NCBI RefSeq assembly: GCF_900107395.1
Contig: NZ_FNPW01000003.1
Location: forward strand, 298,632-362,631
Source of the DNA: Pseudomonas sp. NFIX28
Lineage (GTDB): Bacteria > Pseudomonadota > Gammaproteobacteria > Pseudomonadales > Pseudomonadaceae
Direction of reading: 5' to 3'
DNA length: 64,000 bases
Positions 31,821 through 46,383 of the stretch are shown piece by piece (within the stretch, counting starts at the first letter, position 1; every line of letters starts with the position of its first letter). The notes under the pieces are model-generated. The model had not been told where the DNA came from, did not search any database, and worked only from the letters and a program-made list of their open reading frames with translations. The position numbers were made by a program, and so were the translations under genes.

Positions 31821-31846
31821 GACTGGACTGAATCCTGAGTAGAGAC

Positions 31847-31924
31847 CGAGCTTGCTCGCAATGCCTGAAAAGCCTCGACCTGAATGGCCAAGGCATCCAT
31901 CTCGCGAGCAAGCCCGCCCCTACA
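31847..31924. repeat. REP doublet between accA and tilS
   Basis: CGAGCTTGCTCGCA at 31848-31861 and CTCGCGAGCAAGCCCGCCCC at 31901-31920 are inverted copies of the common Pseudomonas REP. The second copy continues to CTACAC. They occupy nearly the whole gap. Confidence 0.8.
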
Positions 31925-31939
31925 CGGAGCGTCGATCTA

Positions 31940-32887
31940 TCAGAGACCGTAGCTCATCAGGCGATCGTAACGACGAGCCAGCAGGGTGTCGTTATCCATC
32001 TTCTTGAGCATCGCCAGCTGGGAAGTCAGCTCGGCGCGGATCAGTGCGGCAGCGGCAGCCGGATCACGGTGCGCGCCACCCAGCGGCTCGCTGATGACTT
32101 TGTCGACGATGCCCAGGCCTTTCAGGCGCTCGGCGGTGATGCCCATGGCTTCGGCGGCATCCGGCGCTTTTTCGGCGGTTTTCCACAGAATCGAAGCGCA
32201 GCCTTCCGGCGAGATCACCGCGTAAGTGGAGTACTGCAGCATGTTCAGTTGATCGCACACACCGATGGCCAGCGCACCGCCCGAACCACCTTCACCGATC
32301 ACGGTAGCGATGATCGGGGTTTTCAGGCGCGCCATGACCCGCAGGTTCCAGGCAATCGCCTCGCTCTGGTTACGCTCTTCGGCGTCGATGCCCGGGTAGG
32401 CGCCTGGGGTGTCGATAAAGGTCAGGATCGGCATCTTGAAGCGCTCGGCCATTTCCATCAGGCGGCAGGCCTTGCGATAGCCTTCAGGACGCGGCATACC
32501 GAAGTTGCGACGGACTTTCTCGCGCACTTCGCGGCCTTTCTGGTGACCGATGATCATTACCGGCTGGTCGTCCAGGCGAGCAACACCGCCAACGATCGCG
32601 GCGTCGTCGGAGAAATGACGGTCGCCATGCAGTTCGTCGAACTCGGTGAAGATGTGCTCGATGTAGTCCAGGGTGTACGGACGACGCGGGTGACGCGCCA
32701 GGCGAGCGATCTGCCAGCTGGTCAGCTTGCCGAAGATGTCTTCGGTCAGGGTGCTGCTCTTGTCTTGCAGGCGGGAGATCTCATCGCCGATATTCAGCGA
32801 ATTGTCATTACCGACCAAGCGCAACTCTTCGATCTTGGCTTGCAGGTCGGCGATCGGCTGTTCGAAATCAAGAAAATTCGGGTTCAT
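31940..32887 (-). CDS. accA: Acetyl-CoA carboxylase carboxyltransferase subunit alpha
   Basis: This 315-residue subunit pairs with AccD to transfer CO2 from biotin to acetyl-CoA, the first step in fatty acid synthesis. Motifs include [13 protein letters not shown] and [20 protein letters not shown]. The start [12 protein letters not shown] at 32887 matches the family; nine upstream in-frame residues are unlikely to be used. It follows dnaE, as in E. coli. Confidence 0.97.
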   Translation of the reverse strand: MNPNFLDFEQPIADLQAKIEELRLVGNDNSLNIGDEISRLQDKSSTLTEDIFGKLTSWQIARLARHPRRPYTLDYIEHIFTEFDELHGDRHFSDDAAIVGGVARLDDQPVMIIGHQKGREVREKVRRNFGMPRPEGYRKACRLMEMAERFKMPILTFIDTPGAYPGIDAEERNQSEAIAWNLRVMARLKTPIIATVIGEGGSGGALAIGVCDQLNMLQYSTYAVISPEGCASILWKTAEKAPDAAEAMGITAERLKGLGIVDKVISEPLGGAHRDPAAAAALIRAELTSQLAMLKKMDNDTLLARRYDRLMSYGL

Positions 32888-33002
32888 AGGCGTCCGTCTT
32901 GGGTCGACGTCCAAGAGAGCTTGGGCCGGCCGGTTGTCTATTCGCGCCCTACCTTAAGGGAGAGGCGCGTTCAGGTCGAGATTAAAAATTTGGGTCGAGG
33001 TC

Positions 33003-33020
33003 GGCGCCTTTAATGGCGCC
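33003..33020. other. Short palindrome GGCGCC-N6-GGCGCC after dnaE
   Basis: This GC-rich hairpin lies just after the dnaE stop. It lacks a T run, so it is more likely an mRNA structure than a terminator. Confidence 0.5.
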
Positions 33021-33026
33021 TGACCG

Positions 33027-36548
<3,522 letters not shown>

Positions 36549-36576
36549 AGTGATCCTGTAATGAGCGCAAAAACAA

Positions 36577-36602
36577 CAAGGCCCGGATTGTACCGGGCCT
36601 TG
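36577..36602 (-). terminator. Hairpin between rnhB and dnaE
   Basis: The stem CAAGGCCCGG/CCGGGCCTTG has a six-base loop and is followed on the minus strand by TTGTTTTTG. It could end part of the lpx-rnhB transcripts before dnaE. Confidence 0.6.
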
Positions 36603-36617
36603 GCTAAAACATCAGCC

Positions 36618-37265
36618 TCAGGACTGAACCTCGCCCGCACTCTCACGCGCTTCGTAGGCTTCGCGCACCGGCGCGAACGAACGTCGGTGAATCGGTGTCG
36701 GCCCCAGGCGGGCCAGCGCTTCCAGATGCACCGGCGTCGCGTAGCCCTTGTGCCCGCCAATGCCATAACCGGGATAGATCAGCTCGAACGCCGCCATCTC
36801 GCGATCCCGGCTGACCTTGGCCAGAATCGACGCCGCGGCGATCGCCGGAACCTTGCCATCGCCCTGGATCACGGCTTCGGCAGGCATCGACAGTTTCGGG
36901 CAACGATTTCCATCGATCATCGCCAGTTTCGGGGTCACGCTCAGCCCTTCCACGGCGCGCTGCATAGCCAGCATGGTGGCATGCAGGATATTCAACTCGT
37001 CGATTTCCTCGACTTCGGCGCGGCCGATGCACCAGCTCAGGGCTTTTTCGCAAATTTCATCGTAGAGCTTTTCGCGCCGGGCCTCGGTGAGCTTCTTCGA
37101 ATCGTCCAGGCCGAGAATCGGCCGCTTCGGATCGAGAATGACCGCAGCGGTGACTACCGCGCCACACAAGGGGCCGCGTCCTACTTCGTCGACGCCGGCA
37201 ACCAGGTCTTCAGCATCAGCTACCAGCGAGAAATCCAGTCCCAACTGCATCTTTTCGTTACTCAT
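36618..37265 (-). CDS. rnhB: Ribonuclease HII
   Basis: This 215-residue nuclease nicks RNA-DNA hybrids and single ribonucleotides in DNA. The catalytic acidic residues are in [15 protein letters not shown] near residue 22 and in MIDGNRCP. The start overlaps lpxB by ATGA. Confidence 0.97.
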   Translation of the reverse strand: MSNEKMQLGLDFSLVADAEDLVAGVDEVGRGPLCGAVVTAAVILDPKRPILGLDDSKKLTEARREKLYDEICEKALSWCIGRAEVEEIDELNILHATMLAMQRAVEGLSVTPKLAMIDGNRCPKLSMPAEAVIQGDGKVPAIAAASILAKVSRDREMAAFELIYPGYGIGGHKGYATPVHLEALARLGPTPIHRRSFAPVREAYEARESAGEVQS

Positions 37266-38392
37266 ACCGGTTTGCCAATCAGGTTCAACACCGCTTCAGC
37301 CGCCTGGTTGGAGGCATCCCGGCGCAGGGTGCGATGAATTTCGTCAAACCCGCGCGTCTGCTCCTGGCCGTCTTCGATCAGGGGCGACAAGGTCTGGGCC
37401 AGGGCTTGTGCAGTAGCATCGTCCTGCAGCAGCTCGGGAACCAGCAGGCGTTGAGCCAGCAGGTTCGGCAGGGAAATATAAGGGCTCTTGACCATGCGCT
37501 TGAGAATCCAGAAGGTCAGCGGCGCCAGGCGATAGGCGACAACCATCGGCCGCTTGTACAACAGCGCCTCGAGGGTTGCAGTGCCGGACGCGATCAATAC
37601 CGCATCGCAAGCCGCCAACGCCTGGTGCGACTGGCCGTTGAGCAGGGTCAGCGGCAGGTCGCGACCGGCCAGCAGTTCTTCCAGCTGAATACGCCGCTCA
37701 GGGCTGGCGCAAGGCATGACGAAACGCACCCCGGGACGCAAGGCGCGCAGGCGCTGCGCGGCATCGAGGAACAAGCCCCCCAGGCGCCCGACTTCGCCGC
37801 CACGGCTACCCGGCATCAGAGCTACCAGCGGGCCATCGGGCAAGCCCAGCTCGGCGCGAGCCGCGGCCCGATCAGCCTCCAGCGGAATGGCATCGGCCAG
37901 GGAGTGCCCGACGAACCGTACCGGCACACCTTTCTCTTCATAGAATCTGGCTTCGAACGGAAACAGCGTCAGCATCAGATCGCAACCTTCGCGGATCTTC
38001 AGGACACGCTTCTGCCGCCAGGCCCAGACCGAAGGGCTGACGTAGTGCACGGTCTTGATGCCGGCCTGGCGCAGCTTGAGCTCGATGTTCAGGTTGAAAT
38101 CGGGGGCATCGATGCCGATGAATACATCCGGCTTCTCGGCAATCAGCGTCTGAACCAGCTTCTTGCGCCGGGCCAGCAGTTCACGCAAGCGCCCAAGGAC
38201 TTCCACCAGTCCCATGACCGCCAGGCGTTCCATGGGGAAATAGGAGGTCAGCCCCTCGGCCTGCATCAGCGGGCCACCGACACCGATAAATTCAACGGCG
38301 GGATGCTGGGCCTTGAGCGCGCGCATCAAACCGGCGCCAAGAATGTCGCCGGAAGCTTCGCCAGCCACCAGCGCAATACGCAGTTTGTCCAT
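37262..38392 (-). CDS. lpxB: Lipid-A-disaccharide synthase
   Basis: This 376-residue GT19 glycosyltransferase joins UDP-2,3-diacylglucosamine and lipid X at the inner membrane. Motifs are [19 protein letters not shown] at the N-terminus, [11 protein letters not shown] and [12 protein letters not shown]. It starts 2 bases after the lpxA stop. Confidence 0.98.
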   Translation of the reverse strand: MDKLRIALVAGEASGDILGAGLMRALKAQHPAVEFIGVGGPLMQAEGLTSYFPMERLAVMGLVEVLGRLRELLARRKKLVQTLIAEKPDVFIGIDAPDFNLNIELKLRQAGIKTVHYVSPSVWAWRQKRVLKIREGCDLMLTLFPFEARFYEEKGVPVRFVGHSLADAIPLEADRAAARAELGLPDGPLVALMPGSRGGEVGRLGGLFLDAAQRLRALRPGVRFVMPCASPERRIQLEELLAGRDLPLTLLNGQSHQALAACDAVLIASGTATLEALLYKRPMVVAYRLAPLTFWILKRMVKSPYISLPNLLAQRLLVPELLQDDATAQALAQTLSPLIEDGQEQTRGFDEIHRTLRRDASNQAAEAVLNLIGKPV

Positions 38393-38394
38393 GA

Positions 38395-39171
38395 TTAACG
38401 GGTGATGCCGCGAGTCGAAGACTGGATCGAGTCACGAAATACCGCGACTTCGGGAAATTGTGCAGCAGCTTCTACCAGCTCGGCGAGCGCCTGATCGACG
38501 GTCAAGCCTTGGCGGTATACCACCTTGTAGGCTCGACGCAGGGCGTGAATCGCGTCTTCGCTGAAACCACGACGGCGCATGCCCTCGAAGTTCATGCTGC
38601 GTGCCTCGGCCGGGTTGCCGAACACTGTGACAAAGGCCGGCACATCCTTGCCGATCGCCGTCCCCATGCCGGAGAAGCTGTGGGCGCCGATATGGCAATA
38701 CTGGTGAACCAGGGTGAAGCCGGACAGGATGGCCCAGTCGTCCACATGCACATGGCCGGCCAACGCCGTGTTGTTGACCAGGATGCAATGGTTGCCGATT
38801 ACACTGTCGTGACCGATATGGGCATATGCCATGATCAGGTTGTGATCGCCAAGGGTGGTTTCGGAGCGATCCTGGACAGTGCCACGATGAATGGTCACGC
38901 CTTCACGAATGACGTTGTGGTCACCAATCACCAGGCGGGTTTCCTCGCCTTTGTATTTCAGATCGGGAGTGTCTTCGCCTACCGAGGAGAACTGGTAGAT
39001 ACGATTATGCTTACCGATCCGGGTCGGGCCTTTGAGAACCACATGAGGCCCGATCACCGTACCCTCGCCGATTTCCACACCGGCGCCAACGATCGACCAC
39101 GGGCCAACCTCAACGTCGTCGGCCAGGATGGCCGTCGGATCGATGATTGCGCGAGGGTCAATCAAACTCAT
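38395..39171 (-). CDS. lpxA: UDP-N-acetylglucosamine acyltransferase
   Basis: This 258-residue trimeric left-handed beta-helix enzyme adds the 3-hydroxyacyl chain to UDP-GlcNAc, the first step of lipid A synthesis. Hexapeptide repeats run from residue 10 to about 190. The catalytic His region is [15 protein letters not shown]. It overlaps fabZ by ATGA. Confidence 0.98.
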   Translation of the reverse strand: MSLIDPRAIIDPTAILADDVEVGPWSIVGAGVEIGEGTVIGPHVVLKGPTRIGKHNRIYQFSSVGEDTPDLKYKGEETRLVIGDHNVIREGVTIHRGTVQDRSETTLGDHNLIMAYAHIGHDSVIGNHCILVNNTALAGHVHVDDWAILSGFTLVHQYCHIGAHSFSGMGTAIGKDVPAFVTVFGNPAEARSMNFEGMRRRGFSEDAIHALRRAYKVVYRQGLTVDQALAELVEAAAQFPEVAVFRDSIQSSTRGITR

Positions 39172-39608
39172 AGTTTGCGTTCCGCACAGATGATTTCAGC
39201 AGAGCAGACTGGCTTGCCGTCGACCGAAGCCTGGCATTCGAATTTCCAGATCTGGCGCTTGCAACTGATGAACTTGGCTTCCAGGATCAACTGGTCACCT
39301 GGCAGTACCGGCTGGCGGAAGCGCAGCTTGTCGGAACCGACGAAGTAATAAAGGGTGCCATCAGCCGGCTTCACGTCCAGCATCTTGAAACCAAGAATGC
39401 CCGCAGCCTGAGCCATGGCTTCGATGATCAGCACGCCCGGCATGATTGGATGCGCGGGGAAGTGACCATTGAAGAAAGGTTCGTTGATGCTGACATTCTT
39501 GTAGGCACGAATGCACTTGCCCTCAACATCCAGGTCCACTACCCGGTCCACCAACAGGAACGGGTAACGGTGAGGCAGGTATTCGCGAATCTCGTTGATG
39601 TCCATCAT
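39168..39608 (-). CDS. fabZ: 3-hydroxyacyl-ACP dehydratase FabZ
   Basis: This 146-residue hot-dog dehydratase competes with LpxA for 3-hydroxyacyl-ACP and so balances phospholipid and lipid A synthesis. The active-site motif is [22 protein letters not shown]. It lies between lpxD and lpxA with a 109-base gap to lpxD. Confidence 0.98.
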   Translation of the reverse strand: MMDINEIREYLPHRYPFLLVDRVVDLDVEGKCIRAYKNVSINEPFFNGHFPAHPIMPGVLIIEAMAQAAGILGFKMLDVKPADGTLYYFVGSDKLRFRQPVLPGDQLILEAKFISCKRQIWKFECQASVDGKPVCSAEIICAERKL

Positions 39609-39717
39609 TTCGGGGGGAAGCCTGTAGTAAAGATTGGGAGCATGCGACTAACGCACACTCCTCTAGCAAATCAAGGAGGCAGTCTAACGGCTGTGCACAC
39701 TTGATATGGAAATGGTA

Positions 39718-40773
39718 TCAGCCATCTGATGAAGCTTTACCGTCGGGGGTCACGTCCCCTACGCGCTTTTCCAGCTGTCGCAGGCGTCGCGCGAGATCAT
39801 CGAGCTGACGGATGCGTGCCGCGCTTTTGCGCCACTCGGCTGCAGGCTGCATGGCTGTACCGGAAGAGTAGGAACCCGGCTCGGTAATCGAGTGGGTCAC
39901 CATGGTCATCCCGGTCAGGAAAACGTTGTCGCAAATATCGATGTGGCCAACCAGCCCGACACCACCAGCGAGCATGCAATGCTTGCCGATCCGGGTGCTG
40001 CCGGAAATACCCACGCAGGCGGCCATGGCGGTGTGATCACCGACCTGGACGTTGTGGGCAATTTGAATCTGGTTGTCCAGCTTCACGCCATTGCCAATAA
40101 CGGTATCGGCCAGTGCCCCGCGATCAATAGCGGTATTCACGCCAATCTCGACATCGTCGCCAATGGTGACGCCACCAATCTGCGCGATTTTCTGCCAGAT
40201 GCCCTTCTCGTTGGCAAAACCGAAACCTTCGCCACCAAGTACCGCACCGGACTGAATCACCACACGCTTGCCGATGCGCACATCGTGGTAAAGCGTCACG
40301 CGTGGAGCGAGCCAGCCACCCTCGCCGATCTGGCAGCGGGCGCCGATGAAACAATGAGCACCGATAGTGACACCGGCAGCAATCTGCGCACCGCTCTCGA
40401 TGACCGCAAAGGCACCAATGCTGGCCGCCGCATCGACCTGTGCATCCTCGGCGATAACTGCGGTCGGATGAATACCGGCCACGGCCTTGGGCTTGGGATC
40501 GAACAGGTGGGAAATCCGCGCATACGACAGGTAGGGATCGGCCACTACCAAGGCATCGCCGGCATAACCTTCGGCATCCGCCGCCTTCAGCAGCACGGCT
40601 CCAGCCTGGCTGTCAGCCAGATACTTGCGGTATTGGGGATTTGCCAAAAAGCTCAACTGAGCTGGGCCAGCCTCCTGCAAGGTGGCTAGCCCAGTGATTT
40701 CCTTCTCTGCGGAACCACGCAAGGTGGCTCCGAGGAACTCGGCCAGCTGGCCGAGCTTTATAGTCGCTGTCAT
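39718..40773 (-). CDS. lpxD: UDP-3-O-acylglucosamine N-acyltransferase
   Basis: This 351-residue enzyme adds the N-linked acyl chain in the third step of lipid A synthesis. It has an N-terminal uridine-binding domain and a hexapeptide-repeat helix with the catalytic His in [18 protein letters not shown] short C-terminal helical tail ends [11 protein letters not shown]. It starts 3 bases after the skp stop. Confidence 0.97.
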   Translation of the reverse strand: MTATIKLGQLAEFLGATLRGSAEKEITGLATLQEAGPAQLSFLANPQYRKYLADSQAGAVLLKAADAEGYAGDALVVADPYLSYARISHLFDPKPKAVAGIHPTAVIAEDAQVDAAASIGAFAVIESGAQIAAGVTIGAHCFIGARCQIGEGGWLAPRVTLYHDVRIGKRVVIQSGAVLGGEGFGFANEKGIWQKIAQIGGVTIGDDVEIGVNTAIDRGALADTVIGNGVKLDNQIQIAHNVQVGDHTAMAACVGISGSTRIGKHCMLAGGVGLVGHIDICDNVFLTGMTMVTHSITEPGSYSSGTAMQPAAEWRKSAARIRQLDDLARRLRQLEKRVGDVTPDGKASSDG

Positions 40774-40776
40774 GGG

Positions 40777-41280
40777 TTACTTCAGCTGATTCATGCGCTC
40801 GATAACCTGGCGAGTGATGTCGTACTGAGGCTTGACATCAATCACTGCACCACGCTCGAACACCAGGTCAAAACCACCTTTCTTGATGACTTCTTCCACT
40901 GCGCTGTCGAGCTTTGGCTTCAGTTGCTTGAGCATTTCACGATCGGCAACGGCCTTGGCTTCGTTCAGCTCCTTGGATTGGAACTGGAAGTCGCGGGCTT
41001 TCTGCTTGAACTCAAGCTCCAGGCGCTCACGTTCGCCTTGCTGCATCTTGTCGCCACCGGCAACCAGACGATCCTGGATGCCCTTGGCGCTGCTTTCCAG
41101 GGTTTTCAGCTTGTTCAACTGCGGGCCGAACTTCTTCTCCGCATCCACTGCGTACTTCTTCGCAGCATCGGATTCCAGCAGAGCCATCTGATAGTTCAGT
41201 ACGGCAATTTTCATGTCGGCGAAGGCAGGGCCTGCTACCAGGACAGTCGCCAGGAGAACCAATTGAGTCAACTTACGCAC
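40777..41280 (-). CDS. skp: Periplasmic chaperone Skp/OmpH
   Basis: This 167-residue chaperone holds unfolded outer-membrane proteins in the periplasm before they reach BamA. A signal peptide (RKLTQLVLLATVLVAGPAFA) is followed by an N-terminal strand and long helical arms rich in Lys and Glu. It lies between bamA and lpxD, the conserved order. Confidence 0.95.
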   Translation of the reverse strand: MRKLTQLVLLATVLVAGPAFADMKIAVLNYQMALLESDAAKKYAVDAEKKFGPQLNKLKTLESSAKGIQDRLVAGGDKMQQGERERLELEFKQKARDFQFQSKELNEAKAVADREMLKQLKPKLDSAVEEVIKKGGFDLVFERGAVIDVKPQYDITRQVIERMNQLK

Positions 41281-41325
41281 GATGCACTCCTACAAAATCC
41301 ATTGTCGTTATCTTGGGTCAGGCTA

Positions 41326-43713
41326 TTAGAAAGTCTGACCGAGGGAGAATTGGAACACCTGGGTTTCAGCGTCGTCAGGTTTCTTGATCGGCATCGCCAG
41401 AGCGAAACTCAGCGGACCCAGAGCGGTTACCCACGTCACGCCGACACCCACGGAACTGGCCAGATTGCTCAGGCTGACGTCGTTACACTGCGTGTTGGAC
41501 GAGGAGCCATTGGTATTGATGGTCTTCTCGCACTTGGAGTCGAACACGTTACCCACATCCCAGAACACGGAAGTGCGCAGCGAACGCTGGTCCTTGACGA
41601 ACGGCATCGGGAACAGCACTTCGACACCGCCCTGGATCAGCACGTTGCCACCGAATGGCAGCGGATCCTGGTCCGGGTCAGCCGAAGTACCGGCGTTACC
41701 GGTCTCAAGCACACCACGACTCGGAGTACTGCGAGGACCCAAAGTGCTGTCCTTGAAACCACGAACCGAGTTGAAGCCACCAGCATAGTAGTTTTCATAG
41801 AACGGCAAGCCGTCGGTCGAACCGTAACCGTCGCCATAACCCAGCTCGGTGTGCAGGCGCATGGTGTAGGTATCGGTCAGCGGCTGGAACAACTGGCCGC
41901 GGTAGTCGAGCTTGAAGAACGACAGGTCGCTACCTGGAGTAGTGGCTTCCAGCACCAGGCTTTGCGAGTGACCACGAGTCGCCAGGACACCTTTGTTCAG
42001 GGTCGACTCGGACCAACCGGCCGAAGCCTTGAAGTTCAGATAGTTGTCACCTTCGCGATTCACGAAGTCGAAGATCTCGTCGACGGTATAACGACCGGTC
42101 TTGATCTTGTCTTGTTGCGCGGTCAGGCCGAAGGTCAGACGCGAAGTCTCGCTGATCGGGTAGCCAACGCTCACGCCGGCACCGAGGCTGTCTACCGCAT
42201 AGCTCGCCACGTCGACATCGAGGTCGTCGTAGTCAGTGGTGCGATAGAAGGCGTTGTAGCCCAGGCTCACGCCATCGGCAGTCCAGTAGGGGTCGACATA
42301 ACCGAAGTTGTAGCGGCTCTGGTATTCGCTTCGGGTCAGACCGATGCTGACCTTGTTACCGGTACCCAGGAAGTTGTTCTGGGTGATCGAACCACCGAGG
42401 ATCAGACCAGCGCTCTGGGCGAAACCGACGCTGGCGGTAATCGAACCGGAAGCCTGCTCTTCTACTGCGTAGTTGACGTCTACCTGGTCGTCCACACCTG
42501 GCACGGCCGGGGTTTCGACGTTGACTTCCTTGAAGAAGCCGAGACGCTCCAGGCGGGTCTTGGACTGATCGATCAGGTAGGTCGAAGCCCAGCCACCTTC
42601 CATCTGACGCATTTCACGGCGCAGCACTTCGTCTTCGGACTTGGTGTTGCCACGGAAGTTGATGCGATTCACGTAGGCACGCTTGCCAGGATCGACCACG
42701 AAAGTGATATCGACGGTGTGATCTTCATCGTGAGGCTGTGGAACGCCGTTGACGTTGGCGAAGGTATAGCCTTCGTTACCCAGACGACGAGTGATCAGCT
42801 CGGAAGTGGTGGTCATCAATTTACGCGAGAACACCTGGCCCTTCTCGACCAGCAACAGCGACTTGACCTGCTCCTCAGGCACCTTGAGGTCACCGCTGAG
42901 TTTCACGTCACGAACGCTGTACTTCTCGCCTTCGTTGACGTTCACAGTGATGTAGACATGCTTCTTGTCTGGAGTGATCGAAACCTGGGTCGAAGCGATA
43001 TCCATATTGATATAGCCACGATCCAGGTAGTAGGAACGCAGGCGCTCCAAGTCACCGGAGAGTTTTTCACGGGCATACTTGTCGTCGTTCTTGAAGAACG
43101 ACAACCAGTTGGTGGTCTTGAGTTCGAACAGTTCGACCAGGTCTTCGTCCGGGAATACGGTATTGCCCACGACGTTGATGTGCTGGATGGCCGCTACGGT
43201 GCCTTCGTTGATATTGACCTTCAACGCCACACGGTTGCGCGGCTGCGGGACCACTTCGGTATCGACGGTGGCCGAATAACGACCCTGTGCCACGTACTGG
43301 CGCTGCAGTTCGTTACGAACACCTTCAAGGGTCGCACGCTGGAAGATTTCGCCTTCCGCGAGACCGGATTGCTTGAGGCCTTTCATCAGGTCTTCAGTGG
43401 AAATCGCCTTGTTGCCTTCGATTTCGATACTGGCGACGGATGGACGCTCGACTACCGTGATGACCAGGACATTGCCATCGCGGCCCAGCTGGATATCTTG
43501 AAAGAAGCCGGTTTTGAACAGCGCACGAGTGGATTCCACCAGACGACGATCGTCCGCCTGCTCACCGACGTTCAACGGCAAGGCACCAAAGACGCTACCC
43601 GCGGAGACCCGCTGGAGGCCGTTGACGCGGATATCGGAGATAGTGAAGGACTCGGCGTGAACTTCGGCGATCATCAATACGGAGAGAACCGCAGTTAGCA
43701 GCAGACGTTTCAT
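41326..43713 (-). CDS. bamA: Outer membrane assembly factor BamA
   Basis: This 795-residue protein is the core of the BAM complex that inserts beta-barrel proteins. A signal peptide ends at EVHA, five POTRA domains follow to about residue 420, and the C-terminal barrel has the conserved NSVRGFKDSTLGPR loop. The last residues FSLGQTF end in Phe, as usual. The ATG at 43713 has AAAGGA before it. Confidence 0.98.
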   Translation of the reverse strand: MKRLLLTAVLSVLMIAEVHAESFTISDIRVNGLQRVSAGSVFGALPLNVGEQADDRRLVESTRALFKTGFFQDIQLGRDGNVLVITVVERPSVASIEIEGNKAISTEDLMKGLKQSGLAEGEIFQRATLEGVRNELQRQYVAQGRYSATVDTEVVPQPRNRVALKVNINEGTVAAIQHINVVGNTVFPDEDLVELFELKTTNWLSFFKNDDKYAREKLSGDLERLRSYYLDRGYINMDIASTQVSITPDKKHVYITVNVNEGEKYSVRDVKLSGDLKVPEEQVKSLLLVEKGQVFSRKLMTTTSELITRRLGNEGYTFANVNGVPQPHDEDHTVDITFVVDPGKRAYVNRINFRGNTKSEDEVLRREMRQMEGGWASTYLIDQSKTRLERLGFFKEVNVETPAVPGVDDQVDVNYAVEEQASGSITASVGFAQSAGLILGGSITQNNFLGTGNKVSIGLTRSEYQSRYNFGYVDPYWTADGVSLGYNAFYRTTDYDDLDVDVASYAVDSLGAGVSVGYPISETSRLTFGLTAQQDKIKTGRYTVDEIFDFVNREGDNYLNFKASAGWSESTLNKGVLATRGHSQSLVLEATTPGSDLSFFKLDYRGQLFQPLTDTYTMRLHTELGYGDGYGSTDGLPFYENYYAGGFNSVRGFKDSTLGPRSTPSRGVLETGNAGTSADPDQDPLPFGGNVLIQGGVEVLFPMPFVKDQRSLRTSVFWDVGNVFDSKCEKTINTNGSSSNTQCNDVSLSNLASSVGVGVTWVTALGPLSFALAMPIKKPDDAETQVFQFSLGQTF

Positions 43714-43740
43714 GAAGTCCTTTCTTATTCCAACTGGCAA

Positions 43741-43767
43741 TAAAGAAACTGCCGCAAAATGCGGCAG
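43741..43767 (-). terminator. Hairpin between rseP and bamA
   Basis: The stem CTGCCGC/GCGGCAG is followed on the minus strand by TTTCTTTA. It could attenuate transcription from rseP into bamA. Confidence 0.55.
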
Positions 43768-43787
43768 ATTCGCAATTCAGCGAAGCG

Positions 43788-45140
43788 TTACAGACGACCC
43801 AAATCGTTGACCAAGGCAAGCAACATCACCCCGACCACCAAACTGATACCGATCTGTATCCCCCAACCTTGCACCCGATCCGACAAGGGACGACCACGCG
43901 CCCACTCGATCAGATAAAACAACAGATGCCCCCCATCCAATACAGGAATGGGCAGCAAGTTCAGAACCCCTAGGCTAATACTCAGATAAGCAAGGAAATT
44001 CAAGAAATCAGCAACGCCCGACTGGGCAGAAGCGCCCGCCACTTTAGCAATGGTTATCGGTCCACTCAAGTTTTTTACCGAGAGCTCGCCGAACAACATT
44101 TTCTTCAGTGAATCGAGGGTCAGCACGCTCATGGTCCAAGTACGCCGGGCACCCTCGCCAATGGCAGCCAGCGGACCATAACTGACTTCGCGCAGCATTT
44201 CCGGCGGCCAATCGACCGCCTTCACCCCAGCCCCCAGATAACCACTGGCGACCTTCTCTTTGCCGCGTGCGGCCAGGGTCACCGGGACGTCGATTTGAGC
44301 ACCATCACGCTCGATGCGCAGCACAATTTTGGTATCAGGACGTACACGTACCCAGTCGACGACCTGCTGCCAATCGGTCAGCGCCTGACCATCGAGCGCC
44401 AGCAACCGATCGCCGGTCTTCAGGCCAGCCGCCTGGGCCGGACCTTTCGGGTCGAGCTCGGCCAGAACAGGAACCAGCGCAGGGCGCCAAGGGCGAATAC
44501 CCAGGGAACGAATAGGATCAGGCTCATCGGTGCCCTTGAGCCAGTTATCGAGCACCAGTTCACGGGGCGAATCGGCAGTCGAACCCTGCTCGCGCACCAA
44601 CAACTGCAAGGTACCGCTTTCGCCCAGGCGCCGAACCAACTGCAAATTGACCGCTGACCATCCCACGGTCGGCTCGCCGTCGATTGCGACGATCTCCTGG
44701 CCGGAACTCAGGCCAGCCTTGGCGGCAATGCTTCCAGCCTCGACACCACCAATGACCGGACGCACCTGCTCGGTACCAATCATCGCCAGGGCCCAGAAGA
44801 ACACCAGTGCCAGCAGGAAGTTGGCGACAGGCCCGGCAGCGACGATGGCGATACGCTGGCGCACCGACTTGCGGTTGAATGACTGATCGAGCTGATCGAC
44901 CGGCACTTCGCCTTCACGCTCGTCGAGCATCTTCACGTAGCCACCCAGAGGAATGGCGGCAATCACGAATTCGGTACCTTGCCGGTCATGCCAACGCAGC
45001 AGCGGCATGCCGAAGCCCACGGAGAAACGCAGAACCTTGACGCCGCAACGACGAGCCACCCAGAAGTGACCGAATTCATGGAAGGTGACCAGCACACCCA
45101 GGGCAATCAGGGTGCCGACAATCATATAGAGCGCGCTCAT
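43788..45140 (-). CDS. rseP: Site-2 protease RseP
   Basis: This 450-residue intramembrane zinc protease cleaves anti-sigma factors such as MucA/RseA and signal peptide remnants. The active site is TFHEFGHFWVARR near residue 21, with the third ligand in PIPVLDGGHLLFYL. Two PDZ domains lie between them (GLSSGQEIVAIDGEP and GLKTGDRLLALDGQ). Four membrane segments are visible. Confidence 0.97.
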   Translation of the reverse strand: MSALYMIVGTLIALGVLVTFHEFGHFWVARRCGVKVLRFSVGFGMPLLRWHDRQGTEFVIAAIPLGGYVKMLDEREGEVPVDQLDQSFNRKSVRQRIAIVAAGPVANFLLALVFFWALAMIGTEQVRPVIGGVEAGSIAAKAGLSSGQEIVAIDGEPTVGWSAVNLQLVRRLGESGTLQLLVREQGSTADSPRELVLDNWLKGTDEPDPIRSLGIRPWRPALVPVLAELDPKGPAQAAGLKTGDRLLALDGQALTDWQQVVDWVRVRPDTKIVLRIERDGAQIDVPVTLAARGKEKVASGYLGAGVKAVDWPPEMLREVSYGPLAAIGEGARRTWTMSVLTLDSLKKMLFGELSVKNLSGPITIAKVAGASAQSGVADFLNFLAYLSISLGVLNLLPIPVLDGGHLLFYLIEWARGRPLSDRVQGWGIQIGISLVVGVMLLALVNDLGRL

Positions 45141-45192
45141 CTACTTTCTCCGCAATCCTATCCAGTACCGATACGCTCGGGCTTGTCGCAAT

Positions 45193-46383
45193 TTACCGTC
45201 TATTGCGACCCAGCCACTGCTCAGCCAGGGCACGGGCTTTGGCGTCCGCCGCGAACACGGCGCTCAGTTCATCGACTGCAACAACCGGCTCAAGGTTTAA
45301 AACTTCTTCGATGATACTCGCGATCTCGGGATAGCGGATGCGCCGTTCGAGAAACGCGGCAACAGCCACCTCGTTGGCGGCATTCAACATGGCCGGAGCA
45401 CTGTTGCCAGCCTCGGCAGCCTGACGCGCCAGGCGCAAGCAGGGGAACCGCTCTTCGTCGGGCGCCTGGAAATCCAGGCGCGCCACGGCAAACAGGTCCA
45501 GCGGTGGCACTCCCGAGTCGATCCGCTCCGGCCAGGCCAGGGCGTTGGCGATAGGCGTGCGCATATCCGGATTACCCAGTTGGGCCAGCACCGAACCGTC
45601 CACATAATCGACCAGCGAGTGAATCACGCTTTGCGGATGAATCACCACCTCGACCTGGGCAGGCTTGGCATCGAACAGCCAACAGGCCTCGATCAACTCG
45701 AGCCCTTTATTCATCATGCTGGCCGAGTCGACCGAAATCTTGCGCCCCATGGACCAGTTGGGATGGGCACATGCCTGCTCGGGCGTCACCTGCTCCAGGT
45801 CAGCCAGCGGGGTTTGCCGGAATGGGCCACCGGAAGCGGTCAGCAGAATGCGCCGCACACCCACACTGCTCAAGCCGCGGGAGAAGTCCGTGGGCATGCA
45901 CTGGAATATGGCGTTGTGTTCGCTGTCGATGGGCAGCAGCACTGAACCGCTCCTGCCGACCGCCTGCATAAACAAGGCGCCGGACATGACCAGCGCTTCT
46001 TTATTGGCCAAAAGGATTTTCTTGCCAGCCTCGACGGCAGCCAGGGTCGGACGCAGGCCGGCGGCGCCGACAATGGCCGCCATGACTGCATCGACCTCAG
46101 GATCGGAAGCGACTTCACACAAGCCCTCCTCGCCCACCAGCACCCGGGTGCGCGAGCCGGCGTTACGCAAATCTTCCTGCAGGCTGCGCGCGGCGGAGAT
46201 ATGCGGGACGACGGCAAAACGCGGAGCGTGACGAATGCACAGGGCCAGGAGTTCGGCCAGACGGCTGAAGCCGCTCAAGGCGAAGACTTGATAGCGCTCG
46301 GGATGACGGGCAATAACGTCCAGGGTACTGAGGCCGATGGAGCCGGTAGCCCCCAGGACGGTTATCTGTTGTGGGCGGCTCAC
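45193..46383 (-). CDS. dxr: 1-deoxy-D-xylulose-5-phosphate reductoisomerase
   Basis: This 396-residue enzyme makes methylerythritol phosphate, the committed step of the MEP pathway. The NADPH site is [15 protein letters not shown] and the metal site includes [10 protein letters not shown]. The GTG at 46383 overlaps the cdsA stop as GTGA and gives the family length. An ATG at 46398 is in frame but lies inside cdsA. ispF and ispD lie elsewhere in the window. Confidence 0.96.
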   Translation of the reverse strand: MSRPQQITVLGATGSIGLSTLDVIARHPERYQVFALSGFSRLAELLALCIRHAPRFAVVPHISAARSLQEDLRNAGSRTRVLVGEEGLCEVASDPEVDAVMAAIVGAAGLRPTLAAVEAGKKILLANKEALVMSGALFMQAVGRSGSVLLPIDSEHNAIFQCMPTDFSRGLSSVGVRRILLTASGGPFRQTPLADLEQVTPEQACAHPNWSMGRKISVDSASMMNKGLELIEACWLFDAKPAQVEVVIHPQSVIHSLVDYVDGSVLAQLGNPDMRTPIANALAWPERIDSGVPPLDLFAVARLDFQAPDEERFPCLRLARQAAEAGNSAPAMLNAANEVAVAAFLERRIRYPEIASIIEEVLNLEPVVAVDELSAVFAADAKARALAEQWLGRNRR